Shown: in pieces, positions 9,566 through 16,186 of the stretch | Position numbering within the stretch: position 1 is the stretch's first letter | Layout: the number at the start of each line of letters is the position of its first letter | Assembly (NCBI GenBank): GCA_002422395.1 | Contig: DIUY01000012.1 | Coordinates: forward strand, 62,001 to 126,000 | Origin: Methylococcaceae bacterium UBA6146 | Lineage (GTDB): Bacteria; Pseudomonadota; Gammaproteobacteria; Methylococcales; Methylomonadaceae | Direction: 5' to 3' | DNA: 64,000 bases | Translations under genes and position numbers: made by a program | The notes under the pieces: generated by a model | What the model was told of the DNA's origin: nothing | Databases searched by the model: none | What the model saw: only the letters and a program-made list of their open reading frames with translations

Positions 9566-9782
9566 GGTAGTAGGTTAAATGGGATGGTTGGAGTACAAGC
9601 CTTGGCTTGTACTGAGGCAAACCAAGGTTTGCACTCCAGCTTGTCAACGTGCCTAAGTAATTATGGGTAAGTTTTTCGGTACAAAACGACTGCGCGTCCT
9701 TCACCCTCTGGGGCGCAAGTAAGGACGGGCAGTCATAGCCCTAAAACTTTTGAGTATGCACTTACATATTTAACCTACCACC
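9566..9782 (+). repeat. Dispersed repeat, family C, long copy 1 (contains an element D)
   Basis: Inverted ends GTAGTAGGTTAAAT and ATTTAACCTACCACC enclose nested inverted runs such as GTACAAGCCTTGGCTTGTAC and GCAAACCAAGGTTTGC. The right third (9721-9761) matches, in reverse, a short element D seen at 42464 and 63166. A shorter family member is at 18048-18143 and a degenerate one near 44175. Confidence 0.7.
9721..9761 (-). repeat. Dispersed element D, copy 1
   Basis: Reads on the minus strand GTGCATACTCAAAAGTTTTA followed by GGGCTATGAC and GCCCGTCCTTA. Near-identical cores occur at 42464-42512 and 63166-63197. Confidence 0.65.
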
Positions 9783-9791
9783 AAAAACGGC

Positions 9792-10877
9792 TCAATTTTC
9801 AATCCAAATCAGTTCAACGCGGCGGTTCTCAGACCTGCCAGCCTCTGTGCTGTTATCGGCAATTGGCTGTTCTTCACCAAAACCGGTTGCGGATAAGCGG
9901 TTGCTGATCCCCTTGGCTCTTAGGTAGTCAACCACTGATTCGGCGCGGCGTTTTGACAATTCCATATTGTACTCGTTCGAGCCTTCGCTGCTGGCGTGGC
10001 CTTGGACTTCAATATCGTTTTTCTGCGGGTAGTTGGTCAAGCTTTCGGCAACGCCATCAAGAAGTTTCATGGCATTCAAGGTCAATTCGGCGGAATCATA
10101 ATTAAAGTGTTGGCCTTTGAGTATCAGCCTGACTGGGCAGCCTACATTATCAACGGTGCTGCCTTCTGGCGTTCCAGGGCAGCGGTCCACACAATTGTTG
10201 ACGCCGTCTCCATCGTCATCCAGTGTGCTGCAATCTGGCGTGGCCGCTACGGGGGCAATCGGCAGTGGTGTTTGGGCGACATGGGTGGGTTTGGCGCCAA
10301 ACGGAATCACAAAGCCCACATTGATGGTCATGTCGTGAAAGTCGGTTGTTCCCGGTTGGATATGGCCCTGGTTGTCGTTGTAGCGATAACGCGCATCACT
10401 GCGGATCAAGAAGTTGTCGCTTACCTCGTAGGTGAGTCCTAGCCCCGCTTCGGCAATAAAACCTGCGGTGTTACGGCCTCCGATTTGCGTGTTCATGCCA
10501 CCTAAAGCAACGACTGCGTAAGGCGCCAGTTTTTGGCGCGAAAAGTAGTATTGCATATCGAGAGTGCCGCCTGCTAGTTCCCAATATTTGCGGTCATTTC
10601 CGATGCCATCACCGTCAAGCTCATTGTAAAAGCCCCTTGCTTCAAGATTAAGATGTTTGTTAATCATCTTGCCTATGCCCATGCCCGCGCCCCAGCCATC
10701 ATCGGCATTGCGGCTGTTGTCGGTCTTGATAAAAGTGCCGAATGGGGAGATGTACCAACGGTTATCAACGGGTTGGTCAAAGGTTTGTTGGTCATAGGGG
10801 TGGTCAGTGGCATTTGCAAGCGGCAAAAAGCCTGTGCTAATGAGAGTTGCAATGGTGAGCCAAATTTTTTTTAACAT
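9792..10877 (-). CDS. OmpA-family outer membrane protein with TSP3-type linker
   Basis: Outer membrane protein of 361 residues linking the outer membrane to peptidoglycan. Order: signal peptide (MLKKIWLTIATLISTGFLPLANA), an eight-stranded OmpA-like barrel (~30-195, many alternating aromatic strands), a calcium-binding thrombospondin-3-like linker DDDGDGVNNCVDRCPGTP (~220-240), and a C-terminal OmpA/MotB peptidoglycan domain (~250-358) with VQGHASSEGSNEYNMELSKR and the arginine region RSENRRVELIW. It resembles OprF-type porins. It is monocistronic and leftward, with a terminator about 270 bases downstream. Confidence 0.93.
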   Translation of the reverse strand: MLKKIWLTIATLISTGFLPLANATDHPYDQQTFDQPVDNRWYISPFGTFIKTDNSRNADDGWGAGMGIGKMINKHLNLEARGFYNELDGDGIGNDRKYWELAGGTLDMQYYFSRQKLAPYAVVALGGMNTQIGGRNTAGFIAEAGLGLTYEVSDNFLIRSDARYRYNDNQGHIQPGTTDFHDMTINVGFVIPFGAKPTHVAQTPLPIAPVAATPDCSTLDDDGDGVNNCVDRCPGTPEGSTVDNVGCPVRLILKGQHFNYDSAELTLNAMKLLDGVAESLTNYPQKNDIEVQGHASSEGSNEYNMELSKRRAESVVDYLRAKGISNRLSATGFGEEQPIADNSTEAGRSENRRVELIWIEN

Positions 10878-11442
10878 AATAATTTCCTTACAGTGCGTTG
10901 AAAAAGGGTGCGCCCTAGCAAAGCGTATCGCGCCATACTGGCGGTGGCAAAAGTCTTAGGTATAAGTTTATCCAATGCACGGACCATGGTCAGTGCGCTA
11001 GCAAACATAAGGGCAATGTTTTGTTGGATTTGCCTGACGGATGTTGCGCATCGTCCACTAAATACGCGAAAAAAGGCTGGGTTCGATCAACGAAGCGCAT
11101 CTGTCCAAGCCATAAATATCATGCTTGTTCCGGGTTGCTATCGTTATGTGCGATAGCGAACGGTTTCGGGCGGGTTTTATGGCTAAAGTCCCTTTTAAGG
11201 TTTGCTGATAGAGCTGCCCCCTTATTTTTTCAGTGCCGCCCCTTTCATCCTTAGGGTAATCCCGTAAATCAACTTGGTTTAAGCCGGACAACACGCGTGG
11301 CAGGTTGCGGGTTTGGCATATGGCATGAGTGGGGGATTCCGTAACAATCCGACACCGATAGGACGACAGCGGTTGCGTTAGCACGCTCCGGCAAGCTTTT
11401 AAATTCGGTCAAACCCAGACTTTAATCAACTAGGAAAACCTC
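10878..11442. other. Gene-free stretch of about 565 bases
   Basis: Open frames here (for example 11058-11384 on the minus strand) show no family resemblance or convincing start signal. It should hold the promoters of the OmpA-like gene and of the small operon at 11443. No clear motif stands out. Confidence 0.4.
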
Positions 11443-11673
11443 ATGGAAACTATAGACAACGCTTCTACCACCGCTCATCAAGTGGTCGATAAAATCGCAA
11501 GTGCCGCCAGCCAAGCCGTCGAAGTATTGGGCGAGAAGGGCGAGCAAATTAAAAACGTAGAAGAACGTTGGATGGACAATTGTCAGGACTATGTCCGTTC
11601 CAATCCTATCGCGTCAATAGGCATTGCCGTGGCGGCTGGCTTTGTGTTGAGCCGGATGATGAGTGGCCGGTAG
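11443..11673 (+). CDS. DUF883 / ElaB-YqjD family ribosome- or membrane-associated small protein
   Basis: 76-residue protein: an amphipathic helical N-terminal part (ASAASQAVEVLGEKGEQIK) and a C-terminal membrane anchor after the conserved YVRSNPIASIGIAVAAGFVLSR. E. coli YqjD and ElaB, of the same layout, associate with ribosomes at the inner membrane in stationary phase under RpoS control. The ATG at 11443 has AGGA eight bases upstream. It is followed by YqjE-like and YqjK-like genes, matching the yqjD-yqjE-yqjK order. Confidence 0.88.
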   Translation: METIDNASTTAHQVVDKIASAASQAVEVLGEKGEQIKNVEERWMDNCQDYVRSNPIASIGIAVAAGFVLSRMMSGR

Positions 11674-11715
11674 GGAAGTGCTGAATAAAGCCTTCGACAA
11701 GCGCAGGCCGAACGG

Positions 11716-11774
11716 TAACTAATTGATTCCGTTCGTGCTGAGCTTGTCGAAGCATGAACGGAATCAATTAGTTA
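11716..11774. repeat. REP-like long hairpin with conserved loop
   Basis: A 23-base stem (TAACTAATTGATTCCGTTCG... pairing with ...GAACGGAATCAATTAGTTA, one wobble) around the loop TGAGCTTGTCGAA. The loop is the exact complement of the loop at 57802-57844. A partial half-copy lies immediately left (11690-11715). The stem may terminate or attenuate transcription between the DUF883 gene and the next gene. Confidence 0.75.
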
Positions 11775-11896
11775 AGCGTTTCCTTAAACGCCTTAAAACG
11801 GATGGCGATAGGGTCATTACAGCGGATGGTGTTATAAGGTAAAGGCTTTGTTTGGCAACGTTTTGAAAGCATTGAAAATTGATTCAGGAAATTATT

Positions 11897-12322
11897 GTGA
11901 TAAAAACAAGCGAATCGGCATCTGACGGCGATAAACCGCAGGAATCCAGCATTCTGGCGGATGTGGATTCGTTATGGTCTGAATTACAAGGCCTAGGTCA
12001 TGACTATCTTCAACTCGCCACGCTGGAAACGCGGCAAGCGGGCGAAAGTCTAGTGGCTATGTTGGTGGCCGGCATAATGATTGCTGTTTTGCTGGTTGGC
12101 GCGTGGCTTGGAATCCTAGCCGCAGCCGTATTGGCTTTAGTCGGGCAAGGTATGATGGCGGGCAGCGCGATACTGTTGGCGGTTGCCCTTAATTTATTGC
12201 TCGTGCTTTTTCTCACGGTGGTGTGCCGCCGTAAGAGCCGTTTTTTGCAATGGTCGGCGCTTTTGCGTAGCCTGAAACCGGTTCCCGAAAAACAGCGAAA
12301 TCCGAACAAGGCGGCCGCATGA
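11897..12322 (+). CDS. YqjE-like / putative holin-X family inner membrane protein
   Basis: 141-residue protein with a cytoplasmic N-terminal helix (LADVDSLWSELQGLGHDYLQLATLETRQAGESL) and two strong membrane segments (about 55-83 and 88-112), ending in a basic tail. This is the layout of PF07332 (phage holin-X, the YqjE group). GTG at 11897 is chosen because AGGA lies seven bases upstream. Its stop overlaps the next ATG (ATGA). It most likely acts with the preceding DUF883 protein in membrane or stress physiology rather than as a phage lysis protein. Confidence 0.75.
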   Translation: MIKTSESASDGDKPQESSILADVDSLWSELQGLGHDYLQLATLETRQAGESLVAMLVAGIMIAVLLVGAWLGILAAAVLALVGQGMMAGSAILLAVALNLLLVLFLTVVCRRKSRFLQWSALLRSLKPVPEKQRNPNKAAA

Positions 12323-12738
12323 TTTCCTTTCTCAACCGCCATAAGCCACCATCGCTGGGTATGAAAATCCTTGCGGCCGAACAGCGGGTGTCCTGCCGAA
12401 AGCGGCAAATCGGCATCCACAGCGCCACGCTCACCCAAAAAATCGCCCAACAGTTGACCACCATGCCAAATTTGCTATTGGCAAGTGGCATGGGGTTTAT
12501 CCTCGGCGAAGTCACTAAACAGCCTACAGCAATGGACGAAAATGGCAATAACAGGCCAAGCACCCAAACCTCGCCGTTGAAAACCGCCTTGACTTTGTTC
12601 TCATCTATGCAGACTTTGTATACCGCCTTGCCCTTGGTTTTGGTTATAAAATCGGCTTATGAAACGAAGACCGCAAAGCCAATACCAAAACCGGGCTTGC
12701 AGGAACCCACTTGTGCCGCAACTTCTACCATAGAGTAG
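12319..12738 (+). CDS. Hypothetical protein in the YqjK position
   Basis: 139 residues; the start overlaps the previous stop by four bases. It has a basic N-terminal half, then a hydrophobic patch MPNLLLASGMGFILGEVTK (~48-66) and another near SSMQTLYTALPLVLVIKSAY (~94-113). I recognise it only by position (third gene after yqjD- and yqjE-like genes). The last residues STIE are supplied by an inserted family A repeat: the duplicated copy of this 3' end at 13088-13243 reads SK and stops at the equivalent place. Confidence 0.6.
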   Translation: MISFLNRHKPPSLGMKILAAEQRVSCRKRQIGIHSATLTQKIAQQLTTMPNLLLASGMGFILGEVTKQPTAMDENGNNRPSTQTSPLKTALTLFSSMQTLYTALPLVLVIKSAYETKTAKPIPKPGLQEPTCAATSTIE

Positions 12739-12800
12739 TGGTAAGTAAACATTCACATGTTTACGTGATAGTGGAATCAAAAAACATGTTTTTTGATTCC
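12729..12800 (-). repeat. Dispersed palindromic repeat, family A, copy 2 (inserted in unit 1)
   Basis: Contains a perfect 28-base palindrome at 12773-12800 (arms GGAATCAAAAAACA / TGTTTTTTGATTCC) and a second palindrome GTAAACAT...ATGTTTAC. The corresponding position in unit 2 (about 13235) reads straight through as AACCTCAAAATAGCC, an apparent empty site. Confidence 0.85.
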
Positions 12801-12836
12801 AAAAAATAGCCGTTGGGACTGATTGGGCAGTGAGCC

Positions 12837-12868
12837 GGCCCCTGGCAACAAGGGTGTTGCCAGGGGCC
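12837..12868 (-). terminator. Strong hairpin after entericidin 1
   Basis: Perfect 14-base stem GGCCCCTGGCAACA / TGTTGCCAGGGGCC with loop AGGG, 15 bases after the leftward entericidin stop. No T-run follows, so it may stabilise the mRNA end rather than act alone as a terminator. Confidence 0.55.
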
Positions 12869-12882
12869 ATTACAAACGCCTG

Positions 12883-13032
12883 TCACATACCTTCTTTCAC
12901 GTCTTGAGCCGCATCTTCCACTTTTTCGCCACCTTTTGATACATCTCTCCCCATCCCTTCAATAGTGTTACAAGCGGATAAAGCAGCTATAAATCCCAGC
13001 ATTAATGCCCCAGCCAAAAGTTTTTTCATCAT
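12883..13032 (-). CDS. Entericidin A/B family lipoprotein (copy 1)
   Basis: 49-residue lipoprotein of the EcnA/EcnB family. MMKKLLAGALMLGFIAALSAC is a lipoprotein signal with the lipobox cysteine at about residue 21. The mature part NTIEGMGRDVSKGGEKVEDA is the classic entericidin motif. E. coli EcnB is a stationary-phase bacteriolytic lipoprotein and EcnA its antagonist; which role applies here is unknown. GGAG eight bases before the ATG at 13032 fixes the start; the longer open frame is not family-like. A tandem paralogue lies at 13352. Confidence 0.9.
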   Translation of the reverse strand: MMKKLLAGALMLGFIAALSACNTIEGMGRDVSKGGEKVEDAAQDVKEGM

Positions 13033-13084
13033 GGTTATTCTCCAATAAATTAAAATAAAATCCGCCAAGCCAACATGACATGCC

Positions 13085-13243
13085 GGGTTGAAAACCGTCC
13101 TAACTTTGTTCTCATCTATCCAGACTTTGTATGCCGCTTTGCCATTGGTTTTGGTTATAAAATCGGCTTATGAAACGAAGGCGGCAAAGCCAATGCCAAA
13201 ACCGGGCTTGCGGCAGTCTGTTTGTGCCGCAACCTCAAAATAG
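13085..13243 (+). pseudogene. Duplicated 3' fragment of the YqjK-position gene
   Basis: Reads in frame from LKTVLTLFSSIQTLYAALPL to CAATSK and a stop, parallel to residues ~87-139 of the gene at 12319. It has no start codon or ribosome-binding site and is a by-product of the tandem duplication. Confidence 0.75.
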
Positions 13244-13304
13244 CCGCCGTGACTGGTTGGGAGGTTGCTGGGGATCATTACCCAAAACTGAGCCGCCCCC
13301 CCGT

Positions 13305-13328
13305 CGTGGCAACAAGGCCGTTGCCACG
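13305..13328 (-). terminator. Hairpin after entericidin 2
   Basis: Stem CGTGGCAAC / GTTGCCACG around AAGGCC. It is the counterpart of the hairpin at 12837, with base changes on both arms that keep pairing, which suggests the structure matters. Confidence 0.5.
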
Positions 13329-13351
13329 CACGGGCAATGACACTCCCCCCG

Positions 13352-13501
13352 TCACATACCTTCTTTCACGTCTTTAGCCGCATCTTCAACATGTTCGCCA
13401 CCGCTTGAGACATCTCTCCCGACCCCTTCAATAGTGTTACAAGCGGATAATGCCGCTATAAACCCCAGTATTGATGCCCCAGCCAAAAGTTTTTTCATCA
13501 T
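13352..13501 (-). CDS. Entericidin A/B family lipoprotein (copy 2)
   Basis: 49 residues, closely similar to copy 1 (differences include ASI for ALM, V for M before GRDVS, S for K, and H for K before VEDA). Same lipobox LSAC, same GGAG spacing before the ATG at 13501. It arose by the local tandem duplication. EcnA/EcnB pairs are also tandem in E. coli, but these two are far more alike, so a recent duplication is the simpler reading than an antidote/toxin pair. Confidence 0.9.
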   Translation of the reverse strand: MMKKLLAGASILGFIAALSACNTIEGVGRDVSSGGEHVEDAAKDVKEGM

Positions 13502-13567
13502 GGTTATTCTCCAATAAATTAAAATAAAATAAATTCCGCCAAGCCAACATGGCATGTCGGGTAGCGC

Positions 13568-13789
13568 TTAGCTTTTTTTGGCCGCAAAGACCAACAACCC
13601 ACAACCTGCGACCATTGCCGCGACACCTGTCCAGACTGGCACGTTGACTGTTTCCGTGTCTTTAACCGTCAGTTCTAACGCACCTATCTTGGCTTCCTGG
13701 GTTTCCTTGGTATAGCTGAATTGGCCATACACCAGCCCCAATAGGCCAGCCGTAATCAGTACGATGGCTATTATTTTGATTAGGCTCAT
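13568..13789 (-). CDS. Small inner membrane protein with two membrane segments
   Basis: 73 residues from MSLIKIIAIVLITAGLLGLV, preceded by a GGGGGG ribosome-binding run. Two hydrophobic segments (about 4-22 and 50-68) flank a short polar loop FSYTKETQEAKIGALELTVKD, which predicts a hairpin membrane protein. Similar short proteins are common beside entericidin and CsbD genes in gammaproteobacteria. I do not know a function. The open frame extends 47 codons upstream without family-like sequence. Confidence 0.7.
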   Translation of the reverse strand: MSLIKIIAIVLITAGLLGLVYGQFSYTKETQEAKIGALELTVKDTETVNVPVWTGVAAMVAGCGLLVFAAKKS

Positions 13790-13901
13790 TTTGCCCCCCC
13801 TAAAAATATGAATATTACATCTGTGACTGTTTGTTAGCGGCTGCGTGCCCTTCACGCACACGCAACCACGCCGCTTCCCCACTGAGATAAGCGGCCCAAC
13901 T

Positions 13902-14051
13902 TTAAAGTACGCGCCGTCCTTGAATGACACGTAGCAAGATCACGGCGACTGCGATGACCAGAAGAATGTGGATGAATCCGCCCAAGGTGTATGCAAAGCC
14001 TAAGCCTAGCAACCAAAGGATGATTAAAAAGAACGCTATGCTTTCAAGCAT
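13902..14051 (-). CDS. lmo0937-type (DUF5670) tiny membrane protein
   Basis: 49 residues: MLESIAFFLIILWLLGLGFA, then TLGGFIHILLVIAVAVILLR, ending GRRVL. Two membrane helices separated by a YTLGG turn match the widespread lmo0937/DUF5670 group. GGAG lies nine bases upstream of the ATG at 14051. Function is unknown. It belongs to the cluster of small envelope or stress proteins. Confidence 0.8.
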   Translation of the reverse strand: MLESIAFFLIILWLLGLGFAYTLGGFIHILLVIAVAVILLRVIQGRRVL

Positions 14052-14073
14052 TTGTTTTTCTCCGTAAAAAACC

Positions 14074-14189
14074 GTGGTGGTTAAGCCGTGACTGTTTGGG
14101 GTTGACGACTGCGACTGCCAGTCCTTAAAGGACGGCAGTCGTACTGTTTATTATTGTTTAGGCGATTCAAAAACCGTTTAACCACCACC
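14074..14189 (+). repeat. Dispersed repeat, family B, copy 2
   Basis: Inverted ends GTGGTGGTTAA and TTAACCACCAC. Inside is a hairpin CTGCCAGTCC-TTAAAGG-ACGGCAG. Matches the complement of 4748-4841 at both ends but not in the centre. Confidence 0.75.
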
Positions 14190-14339
14190 TAAAAAACCAC
14201 TAATTGATGGTGATGAAAACCATAGATAAGCACATGAACTATTGCCTACCGCCAAAGCAATGCCCGTCCATGTTTCATTTTGTTGTTTTTTATAATTATT
14301 TTTTGTGTAGAAGTGGTTGGTGACGTGCTATAAGCTTAA

Positions 14340-14393
14340 CAGTCCAGGTTGACTGGACTGAATTAAACATAACAGCCCAGATTGACTGGACTG
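14340..14393 (-). terminator. Two tandem hairpins after csbD-like gene
   Basis: CAGTCCA/TGGACTG at 14340-14360 and a near-copy at 14373-14393, just past the leftward csbD-like stop. The minus strand runs into TTATGTTTAATT, so termination is plausible but the T-run is imperfect. Confidence 0.45.
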
Positions 14394-14401
14394 CATTCGG
14401 A

Positions 14402-14578
14402 TTAAATGCTTTTTTTAATGTCTTCTTTGAGATCACCAAAGCCAGCTTTGACCTTGCCTGTATTTTTCTCGATATTGCCTTCCACTTCCATGGATTTATC
14501 ATCCAACACTACGCCTGCGGCTTCTTTAACTTTACCTTTGGCTTCTTCAATCCGGCCTTTCACTTGATCTTTGTTCAT
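14402..14578 (-). CDS. CsbD family stress protein
   Basis: 58-residue hydrophilic protein MNKDQVKGRIEEAKGKVKE ... GNIEKNTGKVKAGFGDLKED, with the repeated KG-x-EEAKGKVK and GKVK patterns that define CsbD (PF05532). In Bacillus CsbD is a sigma-B general stress protein; the biochemical role is unknown. GGGAG nine bases before the ATG at 14578 supports the start. It is divergent from the Crp/Fnr regulator gene at 15018. Confidence 0.88.
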   Translation of the reverse strand: MNKDQVKGRIEEAKGKVKEAAGVVLDDKSMEVEGNIEKNTGKVKAGFGDLKEDIKKSI

Positions 14579-15017
14579 CAGTATCTCCCGATAATTATAG
14601 TCTCATGGCTACATTGCCATGATCTAAGCGTAGGATGGTTTCTCCAGCGCTTAGTTGAACATTACAGCCAAAATCAACCACGTTCGGTGCGGCAACACAC
14701 ATAGATAAAGGGTTTTTTGTTGGTTTAAGCTAATAGTTTGGTGTTAAGGAACTGTTATGTACGATAGCGTACCGACATGGCTGAATGTGTTATATATAGT
14801 CAGCTTAAGTTTCGTCCATCAAATGGTTAATCCCAAACTACAGCGGCTGCAATATATTTGCTACGGCCCGGATGTTAGGTGCTGCGTTATAAAGGTCAAG
14901 AAAATCAGGGGTTTTGAATGTTTTTGTTGTATTTTAAAAGCTTTATATCAAAGCCCTGACCTTGGTGTTCCGGCGCATTTTTGATTTCCACCCGCGTTAA
15001 GCTCTAGAGACAAAAGA
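14579..15017. other. Gene-free stretch, shared upstream region of csbD-like and crp-like genes
   Basis: About 440 bases, AT-rich, without a convincing gene. The position between two divergent genes suggests promoters for both. I found no clear FNR/CRP palindrome. Confidence 0.4.
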
Positions 15018-15764
15018 ATGGCTGAAAATTTGTCCGCACCGCATAGTCCCAAACAAAACCACCTCATCGCCGCGTTGCCCACGGATGTTTTTGAACGCAT
15101 TATCCCGCATCTGGAGCTAATTCCTATGCCGCGTGGGGATGTCATTTATGAATCTGGCGAGCAATTGCATTATGCTTATTTTCCGACCACCGCCATTGTT
15201 TCGCTGCATTACGTGATGGAAAACGGCGCGTCGGCGGAGATTGCCGGCGTCGGCCATGAAGGGGTGGTGGGCATTTGCCTATTTATGGGCGGCAACACCA
15301 CACCCAGTTTGGCGACGGTGTATACGGGTGGTTTTGGTTATCGGCTCAAGGCGCGGGTGCTGATGGATGAGTTTAACCGCGCGGGGCCGATGATGCGTTT
15401 GTTGTTGCGTTATACACAAGCTCTAATGACCCAAATGTCGCAAATGGCGGTATGTAACCGGCACCATTCGGTGGAGCAACAATTGTGCCGTTGGCTGTTG
15501 TTGACCTTGGATAAATTGCCGTCAAACGAGTTGACCATGACCCAGGAATTGATTGCCAGTATGCTCGGTGTGCGCCGCGAAGGCATCACTGAAGCCGCCG
15601 GAAATTTGCAACGGGCAGGTTTGATCAGTTATCGCAGGGGGCATATCACCGTGTTGGGCCGTTCGGGCTTGGAATCCCGCAGTTGCGAGTGTTATGGCGT
15701 GGTAAAGAAGGAGTTTTATCGCTTGCTGAACGATTTTTGTACGTCTAAGCAGTTCCCAAATTAG
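15018..15764 (+). CDS. Crp/Fnr family transcriptional regulator
   Basis: 248 residues. The cyclic-nucleotide-binding fold covers about 18-140 (VIYESGEQLHYAYFPTTAIVSL, GHEGVVGICLFMGG). The C-terminal winged helix is at 165-225 with the recognition helix in MTQELIASMLGVRREGITEAAGNLQRAGLI. There is no N-terminal CxxC cluster typical of FNR, and the residues contacting cAMP in CRP are not conserved, so the signal is unknown. Such regulators are often found next to csbD, entericidin and DUF883-type genes and may control them. Confidence 0.88.
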   Translation: MAENLSAPHSPKQNHLIAALPTDVFERIIPHLELIPMPRGDVIYESGEQLHYAYFPTTAIVSLHYVMENGASAEIAGVGHEGVVGICLFMGGNTTPSLATVYTGGFGYRLKARVLMDEFNRAGPMMRLLLRYTQALMTQMSQMAVCNRHHSVEQQLCRWLLLTLDKLPSNELTMTQELIASMLGVRREGITEAAGNLQRAGLISYRRGHITVLGRSGLESRSCECYGVVKKEFYRLLNDFCTSKQFPN

Positions 15765-16186
15765 TTTTGGATTCTCTGTATCGCCAACGCTAACCGAAAA
15801 ATAATTTTATGTTCCTGCATAACCTAAGCACTTTTATCCTATCCAACACGGGCATACGGTGGCGTTGGCGTTGGCATTGCCGAAGTCGCCAGAGCCGATT
15901 GCCTGCATGAAGGAATTGCCCAATGGTTAACTATAGGTCGGAACACCTAAAGGGGAAAATCGCCCCGTTCTGCACACAAATACGCGGCTAGGTGAGTTTC
16001 TGGCCTGCCACCGTTTGGATATTGACAGCTGCTATACTCTGCGGCATTGAAAAGGGGTTAAAGAAGTGGTTTTTGATTATTTGACCGAAAAATCATCAAG
16101 ATTAATGAATCTATGAACGCCTGGCATGATGTACTTAAATGCGCTGAAGCGGGTTTGAGAAGACCCTATTAAACCGGACAACTGAC
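15765..16186. other. Gene-free stretch
   Basis: About 420 bases between the Crp-like and receiver-PAS genes. I see no gene, only short GGCGTTGGC repeats near 15857. Confidence 0.35.

Larger units (their letters stand above)
12576..13563. repeat. Tandem duplication of a ~500-base block (two units)
   Basis: Unit 1 (12576-13086) and unit 2 (13087-13563) both begin GTTGAAAACCG, run through the 3' end of the YqjK-position gene, a GTTGCC hairpin and an entericidin gene, and end in the entericidin promoter region with AAGCCAACATG. The junction is at the GTTGAAAACC of 13087. They differ by point changes and by about 75 bases of repeat A present only in unit 1. Confidence 0.9.

Noticed and set aside
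11058..11384. 108-codon minus-strand frame in the long gap before the DUF883 gene
   Set aside because: No family resemblance, no ribosome-binding site and unusual composition. Treated as chance.
11897..12322. Phage lysis module suggested by the holin-X family match
   Set aside because: Neighbours are yqjD- and yqjK-like genes with no endolysin or other phage genes. YqjE-type function is far more likely.
12837..13328. Possible CRISPR-like array because of repeated GTTGCC hairpins and duplicate blocks
   Set aside because: Only two units of about 500 bases, each with a gene. It is a tandem duplication.
12883..13501. Entericidin pair as a toxin-antidote system
   Set aside because: The two proteins are nearly identical and come from a local duplication, unlike the diverged EcnA/EcnB pair. 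An antagonistic role is not supported.
14757..14984. 75-codon frame upstream of the Crp-like gene
   Set aside because: Rich in Cys and Tyr without domain features. The region is better explained as a divergent promoter area.
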